Source: JBHEMK01 sp046262635 (GTDB lineage: Bacteria > Actinomycetota > Thermoleophilia > Gaiellales > Gaiellaceae). From it: DNA of 22,205 nucleotides. The notes under the pieces are model-generated. The model worked only from the letters and a program-made list of their open reading frames with translations. It was not told where the DNA came from and did not search any database. The stretch covers positions 1 through 22,205 of the forward strand of contig JBHEMK010000012.1 of assembly GCA_046262635.1 (NCBI GenBank), written 5' to 3'. Shown here piece after piece: positions 13,671 to 21,071 of the stretch. The position numbers and the translations under genes were made by a program. Each line of letters begins with the position of its first letter. The first letter of the stretch is position 1.

Positions 13671-14401
13671 CAGGCGGGCAGCGAGAAGCCGCCATCGACG
13701 ATCAGCGTGTGACCCCGCACCATCTCGGAGCCGGCCGAGCAGAGGAAGGCGACCGCCGCCGCGACATCGTCCGGCTCGACCAGCCGCCCCGCGGGCGTTC
13801 GCTCGACGGAGCGCAGCATCTCTTCCCGATTCGGGAAGTGGTCGAGGGCGCCGGTGTCGACGACTCCCGCGGAAACGGCGTTGACCCGGATCCCACGGGG
13901 CGCGAGCTCGACCGCCAAGTAGCGGACGACCGCCTCGAGCGCCGCCTTCGACGTTCCGATCAGGACGTAGTTTTCGAGCACGCGCTGTGACCCGAGGCTC
14001 GAGATCGCGACGATCGACGAGCCGGGCTCCATCGCGGGGGCCGTTGCGCGGGTCAGCGCGAGCAGTGCGCGTGCGTTCGCGTTCATCGTCCAGTCCCAGT
14101 GCTTGTCCTCGGTCTCGAGGGCCGGCCTGATCACGCCCGTCGCCGCGCTGTGCACGACGGCGCCGTACGGGCCCGCCGCGGCGAACTCCCCGAGCACCCG
14201 CTCGGAGGAGACGTTGCCCCGGACAAGGACCGGCTCGGCTCCGGCGCCACGGACCTCCCGGGCGGCCTCCTCGGCGGCGCGGTCGTTGCGGAGGTATCCG
14301 AGCGCGATCCGCGGGGCGCCCTCGCGTGCGAACCGCAGCGCGATCGCCCTGCCGATCCCCCGCGTGCCGCCCGTCACGAGGGCGGCGCCGTCGAGGCTCA
14401 T
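13670..14401 (-). CDS. fabL: Enoyl-[acyl-carrier-protein] reductase, FabL type
   Basis: A 243-residue SDR-fold enoyl-ACP reductase resembling Bacillus FabL (ENR III), which reduces trans-2-enoyl-ACP with NADPH in the last step of the fatty acid elongation cycle. Matching features are the nucleotide loop TGGTRGIG (10-17), RPALETEDKHWDWTMNANA (92-110), SSLGS (134-138), and the ENY-x6-K catalytic arrangement with Tyr145 and Lys152. Classical SDRs use Y-x3-K, so the wider Y-x6-K spacing is what marks the ENR group. ALDHFPNREEML and TPAGRLVEPDDV also match FabL closely. It overlaps the 91-residue gene by 4 nt (ATGA) upstream and the methyltransferase by 1 nt downstream. FabL use in an actinobacterial genome is less expected than FabI/InhA. 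Confidence 0.87.
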   Translation of the reverse strand: MSLDGAALVTGGTRGIGRAIALRFAREGAPRIALGYLRNDRAAEEAAREVRGAGAEPVLVRGNVSSERVLGEFAAAGPYGAVVHSAATGVIRPALETEDKHWDWTMNANARALLALTRATAPAMEPGSSIVAISSLGSQRVLENYVLIGTSKAALEAVVRYLAVELAPRGIRVNAVSAGVVDTGALDHFPNREEMLRSVERTPAGRLVEPDDVAAAVAFLCSAGSEMVRGHTLIVDGGFSLPA

Positions 14402-14673
14402 CGCCGCGGCAGCGGCGCGTCCGCGGGCGCGGAGCTCGGCAGCTGCTCCCAGCCCAGGCGGGAGCGCGGCTCGTGTCCGCCGTCCTCCGCCTTGGAGGAT
14501 GCGTGTCCAAGCCGGTCGAGCAGCTCCATCCCCGCCTCGCCGTGGCGGCGCACCTCGTGCTCCGTCGGCAGCCCATCGATCAGCTCGCGGACGCGCGCGC
14601 GCAGCTGATAGGCGAAGTGCGGCGTCGCCGGGCCGACGAGGGCGTCGACGTCTCTGATCGTGGGTTCGCGCAT
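14398..14673 (-). CDS. Unrecognised 91-residue protein, first gene of the fabL operon
   Basis: A small soluble protein, REPTIRDVDALVGPATPHF at the N-terminus, then AYQLRARVRELIDGLPTEHEVRRHGEAGMELLDRLGHASSK and a Pro/Arg-rich tail. It resembles no family I can name. The middle is helical with alternating charged residues, and there are no Cys or membrane segments. The ATG lies inside the 6-nt loop of a perfect 9-bp inverted repeat, and a TAGGGT box ends 8 nt upstream, which indicates a leaderless, possibly regulated start. The stop overlaps the fabL ATG by 4 nt. Operon position suggests a role linked to fatty acid synthesis, but this is inference from position alone. Confidence 0.72.
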   Translation of the reverse strand: MREPTIRDVDALVGPATPHFAYQLRARVRELIDGLPTEHEVRRHGEAGMELLDRLGHASSKAEDGGHEPRSRLGWEQLPSSAPADAPLPRR

Positions 14674-14685
14674 CGACGCGAACCC
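14662..14685. promoter_or_regulatory. Inverted repeat and -10 box bracketing the start codon of the fabL operon
   Basis: GGGTTCGCG (14662-14670) and CGCGAACCC (14677-14685) are perfect 9-bp inverted repeats with a 6-nt loop that contains the start codon at 14673-14671. On the - strand, the putative -10 TAGGGT (14687-14682) overlaps the upstream arm. A protein bound here would block both promoter opening and initiation; alternatively, in RNA the arms could hide the start codon. Perfect pairing over 18 bases is unlikely by chance, but the coding arm is also constrained by the protein. Confidence 0.5.
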
Positions 14686-14691
14686 TAACGA

Positions 14692-14717
14692 AGAAGGGGC
14701 CCCGAAAGGCCCCTTCT
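14692..14717 (-). terminator. Rho-independent-type hairpin after the secreted-protein gene
   Basis: AGAAGGGGCC (14692-14701) and GGCCCCTTCT (14708-14717) form a perfect 10-bp stem with a 6-nt loop. On the - strand it begins 5 nt after the stop codon of the gene at 14723-15040 and is followed by TCGTTAGGG, a weakly T-rich tail. It separates that gene from the fabL operon promoter immediately downstream. Confidence 0.75.
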
Positions 14718-14722
14718 GCGGC

Positions 14723-15040
14723 TCAGACGCACTGCTTGAGCCTCCTCTGCAGCAGGAGCACCTGCCGACGCTGGAGCTTGACGAAGGCCGCGCGCTCGCG
14801 CCTGCTCCTGTGCGAGGCGAAGAAGCGGGCCCGGTCGGCGAGCAGGCGTCTGCGGTAGGCGGCGATCGCGGCCTTGCGCTGCTTCTTGACGATCGTGGGG
14901 CAGTAGACGGCCCGGCCCGCGCCGTTGGCCGGCGAGGCGGAGCGGACGAGCGACGCCGGCGCCGCGAGCGCGATGACGGCGATCAGCCCGAGCAGCGCGG
15001 CGGCGGCGCAGGCGGCCAGAGCGATGCGGAGCGTTTTCAC
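14723..15040 (-). CDS. Small secreted basic protein with two cysteines
   Basis: A 105-residue protein with a clear N-terminal signal: KTLRIALAACAAAALLGL followed by AVIALAAPA, so it is exported or membrane-tethered. The mature part is strongly basic and helical (KKQRKAAIAAYRRRLLADR, then RSRRERAAFVKLQRRQVLLL). The mature region has two Cys, in VYCPT and the C-terminal KQCV, which could form a disulfide. There is no known domain. Length, GTG start (15040), 16-nt spacing after the O-antigen-ligase-like gene and a strong hairpin terminator after it support a real gene at the end of a transcription unit. Function unknown; a cell-wall or envelope-binding role is a guess from charge. Confidence 0.72.
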   Translation of the reverse strand: MKTLRIALAACAAAALLGLIAVIALAAPASLVRSASPANGAGRAVYCPTIVKKQRKAAIAAYRRRLLADRARFFASHRSRRERAAFVKLQRRQVLLLQRRLKQCV

Positions 15041-15056
15041 CTCGTCAAGGTGCCCC

Positions 15057-16589
15057 TCAGCGCCTCGGCGCGCATCCCCCTTTCGAGGGATGAAGGCGCG
15101 TCAGCACCGGTTCCTTAACATCCGCGGCGCACGCGCGCCGGAGGTCGCCGACGGCCGCCCACGGGCGCGCGTCCCACGGCAGCAGCCGGGCGGCGAGGCG
15201 GGCGCGGCTCTGCGTGTGAACCCCGCTTTCGACGATCGCGGCGCCGATCCCGTGCAGCCCGGCCGCGAGGCCGATCGCAACCGCCGCCGGGACGAGCGCC
15301 ACGGGCAGCTGTCTCCGTCGCGCGCGCAGCCCGGCGCCCGCCCCGAGCAGAACCGGGATCGTCACCGCCGGCAGCTGCCAGTCCCAGTCGACGGCTGCAT
15401 GCACCGCGAATGCGAGAAGGAGGGCGAGCGCGGCTGCCTCCCGGGCGCGAACGAGCATCAGCGTCAGCGCGGCGGCCAGCAGCGCCAGGCCGGCGACGCC
15501 GAGCTCGGCGAACGTCTCGAGGTAGAGCGAATGCGCGTTGGCGGGCGCATCGGGGCCGATTTTCTCGATCGCCTCGCGCGGCCACGTGCCGGCGCCGCCG
15601 CCCTGCGCGGGATACGCCGCGCCCTCACGCCACGCGACCCGCCAGAGGGTCGTGCGGCCGTGTCCGGAGACATCGAGGAGTCGGTGCGCGTTCCGCTCGT
15701 CCGGCGCGGGGGCCGCGAAGCGGGCGGCGAGCGGCTGGGCGAGCGCCGTTCCTGCCGCGGCCACGGCAACGCCTGCGACCATGGCGGCCGTGCGGGGGAT
15801 CCGCACGGCGAACCTCGGCAGCGCCGCCGCGGCGAGGGCTCCGAGCGCGACCGCCGGCACGAGCCTGGCGCCCCCGGTCCTCCCGACCGCGTCGAGGCAC
15901 GCGACGGCGGCGACGCCAAGCGCCGCGCCGGCAAGTCCGCGGGCGCTCGCCGGTCGCCGGCCGAGCAGCAGCAGCGCCGCTCCTGCACCGACGAGAAGCG
16001 CGCTCCGCGAGAAGGTGAGGTACGCCGCCGCGGCGCAGACCGCGGCGGCGGCGGCGGCGAGGCGAGGTCGCGCTGCCGCGAGTCCCGCGGCGAGCAGGAC
16101 GCCGTAGACGGCGAAGAGGCCGAGCCCGTTCGAGTAGGTGACCGGCCAGGCAAGTCGTTCGGAGCCCTGCCCACCGCCGACCGGAGCGACGCCGGCCGCG
16201 CGCGCGACGAGACCGATGAGCACGGCGACGACGATGACTGCCCGCAGCGCCCGCAGCTGGACCGGTCCGCCCGTCCACTCGGCGGCGAGCAGGACGCCCG
16301 CGTAGAGCGCGACGAGCGGCGCCGTCCTGAGCGCGGCCGCGGGCGAACCCCAGAGCGCCGACAGGAGGGTCCAGCCTCCGAGGCCGAGCAGCAGCCACGT
16401 CGCCGCCGAGGGCAGCGGCAGGGGCAGCAGCGAGGCAGCGATCGCGATCCCGAGCCAGACGACGGCCGCGAGCAGCGAGTAGGTGGACTCGTAGTAGCCG
16501 CCCGAGAGGAAGGCGGTCGGGCCGACGAGCAGTGCCGGTAGGGTCGGCGCCGTGCGCCGGATCCACGCGGTCGACCTGATGCTGCTCAC
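15057..16589 (-). CDS. O-antigen ligase/Wzy-like polytopic membrane protein
   Basis: A membrane protein of about 500 residues with roughly 12 hydrophobic helices. It resembles the O-antigen ligase/polymerase (Wzy_C, PF04932) family, which joins polysaccharide or glycan units on the outer face of the membrane. Family marks are the TFSRSALLVGAG segment, the large extracytoplasmic loop with GRTTLWRVAWREGAAYPAQG, the conserved NAHSLYLETFAELGVAG motif, and VDWDWQLPAV. The N-terminus is uncertain. GTG 16589 gives an intact first helix but overlaps the divergent EamA gene by 38 bp; the frame is open further upstream to an ATG at 16640. No later ATG/GTG/TTG is available before the first helix. No sugar-synthesis cluster is adjacent, so the glycan substrate is unknown. 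Confidence 0.8.
   Translation of the reverse strand: MSSIRSTAWIRRTAPTLPALLVGPTAFLSGGYYESTYSLLAAVVWLGIAIAASLLPLPLPSAATWLLLGLGGWTLLSALWGSPAAALRTAPLVALYAGVLLAAEWTGGPVQLRALRAVIVVAVLIGLVARAAGVAPVGGGQGSERLAWPVTYSNGLGLFAVYGVLLAAGLAAARPRLAAAAAAVCAAAAYLTFSRSALLVGAGAALLLLGRRPASARGLAGAALGVAAVACLDAVGRTGGARLVPAVALGALAAAALPRFAVRIPRTAAMVAGVAVAAAGTALAQPLAARFAAPAPDERNAHRLLDVSGHGRTTLWRVAWREGAAYPAQGGGAGTWPREAIEKIGPDAPANAHSLYLETFAELGVAGLALLAAALTLMLVRAREAAALALLLAFAVHAAVDWDWQLPAVTIPVLLGAGAGLRARRRQLPVALVPAAVAIGLAAGLHGIGAAIVESGVHTQSRARLAARLLPWDARPWAAVGDLRRACAADVKEPVLTRLHPSKGGCAPRR
16539..16544 (+). promoter_or_regulatory. Putative -10 box (TAGGGT) of the EamA gene
   Basis: TAGGGT ends 7 nt before the GTG at 16552. 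It lies inside the 5' coding part of the divergent O-antigen-ligase-like gene. The spacing matches the leaderless pattern seen elsewhere in the window. Confidence 0.5.
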
Positions 16590-17451
16590 GACAGTGCTGC
16601 TGTGGGCGCTCAACTTCACCGTCACGAAGTATGTGATCACGCACGGCTTTCGCCCGCTCGCCTACTCGGGGGTGCGCTACGGCGCTGCCGCCTTCCTCGT
16701 CGCCGGCATCGCGTACGCGCGCGAGCGCTCGCTGTGCATCGCCTGGCGGGACGTGCCGCGGCTCGTCGTGCCTGCCGCGCTCCTGTTGCTGCTCAACCAG
16801 TTCGGTTACGTCTACTCGCTCCGATTCACGACCGCCTCGACGGTCGCGCTGATCCTCGGCTCCACGCCGATCTTCGTCGCCCTCTTCGCGCGTGCGGTCG
16901 GGCTCGAGCAGCTGCCGCGGTCGTTCTGGCTCGCCGCGCTGGCCTCCTTCGCCGGGGTGACGCTCGTTGCGGTCGGGAGGGGCGGCGTCTCCGGGGACCT
17001 GAAGGGCGACCTCCTCGCGATCATCACTGCGGCGACCTGGGCCGCCTACTCCGTGGCGATCGCGCCGCTGATGCGGCGCTACTCCCCCTGGCGGATCAGC
17101 GCAGTCGTCCTGCTCGGCACCTGGATCGGCCTTGCGGCCGCGGCCTCCCCGCAGCTGGCAAGGCAGGACTTCCACCTCTCCTGGCTGACCTGGGCGGGGT
17201 TCATCTTCGCCGTGCTCGGCCCCCTCGTCGTCACGAACGTCCTCTGGTTCACGGCGCTCGACCGGGTCGGCCCATCGCGCGCGTCGCTCTTCGCGAACCT
17301 GCAGCCCTTCTTCGCCGTCGTCTTCGCGCTGCTGCTCCTCTCGGAGCACATGACCGGCCTGCAGATCGTGGGCGGGATCGCGATTGGAGCGGGGATCGGG
17401 CTGGAGCGCTGGACGCGGGCGACGATCGGCCGGGCCTCCGCTGCGGACTGA
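16552..17451 (+). CDS. EamA/DMT-family transporter
   Basis: A 299-residue drug/metabolite transporter with two EamA repeats and about ten transmembrane helices, an inner-membrane exporter of small metabolites. The first repeat begins AVDLMLLTTVLLWALNFTVTKY and includes TTASTVALILGSTPIFVAL; the second starts KGDLLAIITAATWAAYSVAIAPL and ends RASLFANLQPFFAVVFALLLLSE, the classic EamA C-terminal signature. The GTG start is chosen because it gives a complete first helix and follows a TAGGGT box; no Shine-Dalgarno sequence is seen. The substrate cannot be predicted: the family covers amino acids, sugars and others. It is followed 31 nt later by an MFS exporter. Confidence 0.92.
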   Translation: MRRIHAVDLMLLTTVLLWALNFTVTKYVITHGFRPLAYSGVRYGAAAFLVAGIAYARERSLCIAWRDVPRLVVPAALLLLLNQFGYVYSLRFTTASTVALILGSTPIFVALFARAVGLEQLPRSFWLAALASFAGVTLVAVGRGGVSGDLKGDLLAIITAATWAAYSVAIAPLMRRYSPWRISAVVLLGTWIGLAAAASPQLARQDFHLSWLTWAGFIFAVLGPLVVTNVLWFTALDRVGPSRASLFANLQPFFAVVFALLLLSEHMTGLQIVGGIAIGAGIGLERWTRATIGRASAAD

Positions 17452-17468
17452 CGCGAACCCGGCGCCGG

Positions 17469-17474
17469 TACATT
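17469..17474 (+). promoter_or_regulatory. Putative -10 box (TACATT) of the MFS gene
   Basis: TACATT ends 8 nt before the ATG at 17483. A CTGACG sequence 15 nt upstream could be a weak -35, making this one of the few starts here with both elements. Confidence 0.5.
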
Positions 17475-17482
17475 CACGTCCG

Positions 17483-19030
17483 ATGAGACTGCGCGAGCGC
17501 CTGGCCAGGACGCCGCCTGGGTACCAGTTCAGCATCGGCCGCGTGCTGGCGATCTACGCGGGTCTGATGACGGCGATCCTGCTTGCCGCACTCGACCAGA
17601 CGATCGTGTCGACGGCTCTGCCCCGGGTCGTCTCCGACCTCGGCGGGATCTCCCAGTACTCCTGGGTCTTCACCGCGTACCTGCTCGCTTCGACGGTGAC
17701 GGTGCCGCTCTACGGGAAGCTCGGCGACGTCTACGGCCGCAAGCCGCTCTACCTCGTTGCGATCGGGATCTTCCTGACCGGCTCAGCGCTGTGCGGGATC
17801 GCCCAGAACATGACCGAGCTCGTCCTCTTCCGCGGGGTCCAGGGCCTCGGCGCGGGCGGCCTGATCCCCCTGGCGATGGCGACCGTCGGTTCGATCGTGC
17901 CGATGCGAGACCGCGGCCGCTACCAGGGGTTGATCGGAGCGGTCTTCGGGGCGGCGTCGATCATCGGCCCGCTCGTCGGCGGCTTCATCGTCGACAACAC
18001 GACCTGGCGCTGGATCTTCTACGTCAACCTGCCGGTCGGCGGCCTGGCGCTCGTCGTGATCATCCTGACGATGCCGCGCCGCACCGCCCGCCGCACGCAC
18101 TCGATCGACTGGCTGGGCGCGGCCGTCCTCGCGGCAGCCACCACCGCGCTCTTGCTCGGGCTCGTCTGGGGTGGCCGCCAGTACCCGTGGATCTCGGTGC
18201 AGGTGCTCGGCTCGCTCGCGGCGGCGGTGCTGCTTGGGCTCGTCTTTGCGGTGATCGAGCGGCGAGCCGCCGAGACGATCCTCCCGTTCGAGCTGATCCG
18301 CGAGAAGACGATCGCGGCGAGCCTGCTCTCGATCGGGCTCGTCGGGATGGCGATGTTCGGGACGATCAGCTTCGTGCCGCTCTTCGTGCAGGGGGTGATC
18401 GGGACCTCGGCGACCTCGTCCGGCGTCGTGCTGACCCCGCTGATGCTCGGCGCGGTCACGGCGAGCATCGTCTCGGGGCAGTGGATCTCCCGCAGCGGCA
18501 GGCTGAAGCCGAACGCGCTCGCAGGGACGATCGTGCTGACCGTCGGGATGCTGTTGCTCTGGCGGATGGGCGTCGACACGACGAACGGGCAGGCCGCCCG
18601 CAACATGGTCGTCTCCGGCATCGGGCTCGGCCTGATGATGCAGGTCTTTGTCCTCTCGGTCCAAAACGTGGTTCCGCGCGCGGCGATGGGTTCGGCGACC
18701 GCGCTGACCCAGTTCGCCCGCTCGATCGGCGCCACACTCGGTGTCACGATCATGGGCCTGATCGTCAATCAGGGACTGCCGCGGGACGTCCGCGGCGGGG
18801 CCGAGACGATCGGCGTCAAGCGCCTGCCACAGCCGCTCCGCGTCGCGCTCGCCGACGCACTCCATCCCGCGTTCCTCGCGGCGGCATGCGTCTCGGCGCT
18901 CGTATTCGTGATCGTGCTCGTCGGGATCGACGAGGTGCCTCTGCGACAGTCGCTCGAGGACCGACCGGCCGCCGACGAGATCGCCGCAGTTGCCGCCGAG
19001 CCGGGCTCAACCGGCGCCAGAGCGCGGTAG
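17483..19030 (+). CDS. MFS multidrug exporter, DHA2 (EmrB/QacA) type
   Basis: A 515-residue proton-driven exporter of the 14-helix DHA2 group. Signatures in order: LAALDQTIVSTALPRVVSDL (motif D1 in helix 1), LYGKLGDVYGRKPLYL (motif A after helix 2), FRGVQGLGAGGLIPLAMA, GAASIIGPLVGGFIVD (motif C, antiporter signature), WRWIFYVNLPVGGLAL, and a C-terminal half with SATALTQFARSIGATLGV. All motifs are intact, so export of drugs or toxic metabolites is expected. The ATG at 17483 follows TACATT. Its TAG stop forms the first three bases of the -10 of the next gene (HPPD). No TetR/MarR regulator is adjacent, which is unusual for drug exporters. Confidence 0.94.
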   Translation: MRLRERLARTPPGYQFSIGRVLAIYAGLMTAILLAALDQTIVSTALPRVVSDLGGISQYSWVFTAYLLASTVTVPLYGKLGDVYGRKPLYLVAIGIFLTGSALCGIAQNMTELVLFRGVQGLGAGGLIPLAMATVGSIVPMRDRGRYQGLIGAVFGAASIIGPLVGGFIVDNTTWRWIFYVNLPVGGLALVVIILTMPRRTARRTHSIDWLGAAVLAAATTALLLGLVWGGRQYPWISVQVLGSLAAAVLLGLVFAVIERRAAETILPFELIREKTIAASLLSIGLVGMAMFGTISFVPLFVQGVIGTSATSSGVVLTPLMLGAVTASIVSGQWISRSGRLKPNALAGTIVLTVGMLLLWRMGVDTTNGQAARNMVVSGIGLGLMMQVFVLSVQNVVPRAAMGSATALTQFARSIGATLGVTIMGLIVNQGLPRDVRGGAETIGVKRLPQPLRVALADALHPAFLAAACVSALVFVIVLVGIDEVPLRQSLEDRPAADEIAAVAAEPGSTGARAR

Positions 19031-19033
19031 CAT
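19028..19033 (+). promoter_or_regulatory. Putative -10 box (TAGCAT) overlapping the MFS stop codon
   Basis: TAGCAT ends 7 nt before the HPPD ATG at 19041, and its TAG is the stop codon of the MFS gene. This suggests that HPPD has its own leaderless promoter in spite of the 10-nt gap. Confidence 0.5.
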
Positions 19034-19040
19034 TCCCGGC

Positions 19041-20147
19041 ATGGCCGACGACTTCATGCCCCTCGAGGGCTGGGATCACGTCGAGCTCTGGGTCGGGAAC
19101 GCGAAGCAGGCCGCCTTCTTCTATGAGCAGGCCTTCGGTTTCACGCGCACCGCCTACGCGGGCCCCGAGACCGGCGTCAGCGACCGAGCGTCCTACGTCC
19201 TCGAGCAGGGCGACATCCGTCTCGTCGTCACGAGCGCTCTGCACCCCGACCACGAGATCGCCCGCCACGCCTGCCGCCACGGCGACGGGGTCAAGGACAT
19301 CTCGCTGAGGGTCCCGGACGCGGGGGACGCCTTCGCGCAGGCCCTCGAGCGAGGTGCCGATGGAGTGGCCGAGCCGCGCTGGCTCGAGGACGAGGTCGGG
19401 CGCGTCGAGGTCGCGACGATCGCGACCTACGGCGACACCGTCCACACCTTCGTCAACCGCTCCGGGTACGAGGGCCCGTACCTCCCCGGCTACGCCTCGC
19501 TCGCGACGAACGGCCGCTACTGGGCGGCTGGCACCGGCGTCGGGCTGCGCGCGATCGACCACTGCGTCGGCAACGTCGAGCTCGGCAAGATGAACGAGTG
19601 GGTCGAGTGGTACGAGCGTGTCCTCGGGTTCACCGAGCTGGTGCACTTCTCGGACGAGGACATCTCGACGGAGTACTCCGCGCTGATGTCGAAGGTCATG
19701 TCGGACGGCCAGGGAAAGGTGAAGTTTCCGATCAACGAGCCGGCCGAGGGAAAGCGGAAGAGCCAGATCGACGAGTACCTCGACTACTACGGCGGTCCGG
19801 GCGTCCAGCACATCGCGCTCGCGAGTGAGGACATCGTCCGCACCGTGGAGGCGCTGAAGAGCACGGGCATCGGCTTCCTCGAGACGCCCGACGCGTACTA
19901 CGACGACGTGGCAGAGCGGGTCGGCGACATCGACGAGTCGTGGGAGGACATGCGCCGGCTGCGCATCCTGGTCGATCGCGACGACGACGGCTATCTGCTC
20001 CAACTCTTCACGAAGACCGCCCAGGACCGACCGACGCTCTTCTTCGAAGTGATCGAGCGCCACGGCGCCCGAGGCTTCGGCGACGGCAACTTCAAGGCCC
20101 TGTTCGAGGCGATCGAGCGCGAGCAGGCTCTCCGCGGCAACCTGTAG
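19041..20147 (+). CDS. hppD: 4-hydroxyphenylpyruvate dioxygenase
   Basis: A 368-residue Fe(II) dioxygenase that converts 4-hydroxyphenylpyruvate to homogentisate, the key step of tyrosine catabolism, in the cytoplasm. It has two vicinal-oxygen-chelate halves: WDHVELWVGNAKQAAFFYEQAFGF at the N-terminus and AIDHCVGNVELGKMNEWVEWYERVLGF in the second. The three iron ligands are visible as His174, His257 (GVQHIAL) and Glu336 (FFEVIER), followed by the diagnostic GFGDGNFKALFEAIE C-terminus. ATG 19041 gives the usual N-terminus. Homogentisate 1,2-dioxygenase, the next enzyme, is not in the window. The DUF2071 gene follows 9 nt later and is probably co-transcribed. Active site complete. Confidence 0.96.
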   Translation: MADDFMPLEGWDHVELWVGNAKQAAFFYEQAFGFTRTAYAGPETGVSDRASYVLEQGDIRLVVTSALHPDHEIARHACRHGDGVKDISLRVPDAGDAFAQALERGADGVAEPRWLEDEVGRVEVATIATYGDTVHTFVNRSGYEGPYLPGYASLATNGRYWAAGTGVGLRAIDHCVGNVELGKMNEWVEWYERVLGFTELVHFSDEDISTEYSALMSKVMSDGQGKVKFPINEPAEGKRKSQIDEYLDYYGGPGVQHIALASEDIVRTVEALKSTGIGFLETPDAYYDDVAERVGDIDESWEDMRRLRILVDRDDDGYLLQLFTKTAQDRPTLFFEVIERHGARGFGDGNFKALFEAIEREQALRGNL

Positions 20148-20156
20148 CCCGGCCGC

Positions 20157-20924
20157 ATGACGGACTTTCTCGATGCCCCGCTCCGACAGGCCGCGTCGCT
20201 CGAGCGGCTCGACCATCGGCCCTGGCCGGTGCCGGCCCAGCCGTGGTCGTTGGGCCAGAGCTGGGAGGACCTGCTCTTTGCACACTGGCCGATCCCGGCT
20301 GGGAGGATCGAGCCGCGGATCCCCGACGGCCTGGACGTCGACACCTTCGGCGGCAGCGCCTGGCTTGGGGTTGCGGCATTCCGCCTCACGAACCTGCGCC
20401 TGCGCGGGACGCTGCCGCTGCCCTTCGTCTCGAGCTTCCTCGAGCTGAACGTGCGCACCTACGTGACCGCCGGGGACAAGCCGGGGGTCTGGTTCTTCAG
20501 CCTCGACGCCTCGAGCGGCCTCGCCGTCGAGGCTGCCCGGCGGACGTACTCGCTGCCGTACTTCCGCGCCCGCATGAGCGCGACGCAACGCGGGACAGGG
20601 GTCGAGTACGAATGCGCGCGCATCGCTGAGCCGGGCCGTGCGTTCAGCGGCCGCTACGGGCCGACCGGCCCGGCGTCGGAGCCGCCGCCCGGCTCGCTCG
20701 AGTCGTTCCTGGCCGAGCGCTACTGCCTCTATGCGCTCGACGGGAGCGGGCAGCTCGCCCGTGCCGAGATCCATCACGAGCCGTGGCCGCTGCAGCCGGC
20801 CGAGGCCGAGCTCGACCTGAACACCATGCCGCCGATCGAGCTGCCCGGGGACGAACCGCTGTGCCACTTCTGCCGACGCCAGGACGCCGTGCTCTGGCCG
20901 CTCCGGGCGATCGGCGCCTGCTAG
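20157..20924 (+). CDS. YqjF/DUF2071 family protein
   Basis: A 255-residue soluble protein of the DUF2071 (YqjF) family. Family landmarks are WEDLLFAHWPIPAGRIEPRIPDGLDVDTFGG, AWLGVAAFRL, SFLELNVRTYV, KPGVWFFSLDASSGLAVEAAR and LPYFRARM, ending with SLESFLAERYCLYAL. The biochemical function of the family is unknown. Near the C-terminus there is a CHFCRRQDAV sequence with two Cys three apart, plus a final Cys, too little to claim a metal site. It begins 9 nt after hppD with no -10-like box of its own, so it is likely the second gene of that unit, which hints at a role near aromatic amino acid catabolism (inference only). Confidence 0.88.
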   Translation: MTDFLDAPLRQAASLERLDHRPWPVPAQPWSLGQSWEDLLFAHWPIPAGRIEPRIPDGLDVDTFGGSAWLGVAAFRLTNLRLRGTLPLPFVSSFLELNVRTYVTAGDKPGVWFFSLDASSGLAVEAARRTYSLPYFRARMSATQRGTGVEYECARIAEPGRAFSGRYGPTGPASEPPPGSLESFLAERYCLYALDGSGQLARAEIHHEPWPLQPAEAELDLNTMPPIELPGDEPLCHFCRRQDAVLWPLRAIGAC

Positions 20925-20942
20925 CTCGCCGCCCGTCTGGCG

Positions 20943-20968
20943 CCTCCCGGGAATCGACCGGCGGGAGG
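20943..20968 (+). terminator. Possible hairpin after the YqjF gene
   Basis: CCTCCCG (20943-20949) and CGGGAGG (20962-20968) are perfect 7-bp inverted repeats with a 12-nt loop, 18 nt after the stop codon. There is no T-tract, so it may be a weak or Rho-assisted terminator of the hppD-yqjF unit. Confidence 0.4.
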
Positions 20969-21059
20969 ACGATCAGCACGGCCGGGTCGCAACGACGGGG
21001 GAGCGGCCGACCGGTGGAGTTCGGCGACGGGCGGCCGGCCAGTCGGGTGCCAGTCGTTC

Positions 21060-21065
21060 TAGCCT
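21060..21065 (+). promoter_or_regulatory. Putative -10 box (TAGCCT) of the CDF transporter gene
   Basis: TAGCCT ends 6 nt before the GTG at 21072, again the leaderless-type spacing. The 147-nt gap to the previous gene leaves room for a -35, but none is convincing. Confidence 0.5.
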
Positions 21066-21071
21066 GTCTCG

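Noticed and set aside
13670..14401. Calling the SDR a 3-oxoacyl-ACP reductase (FabG)
   Set aside because: The catalytic Tyr and Lys are seven apart (Y-x6-K), and HWDWTMN and HFPNRE segments match FabL and not FabG.
18816..20867. 683-codon - strand open frame
   Set aside because: It is the antisense shadow of hppD and the YqjF gene, both strongly supported by family motifs.
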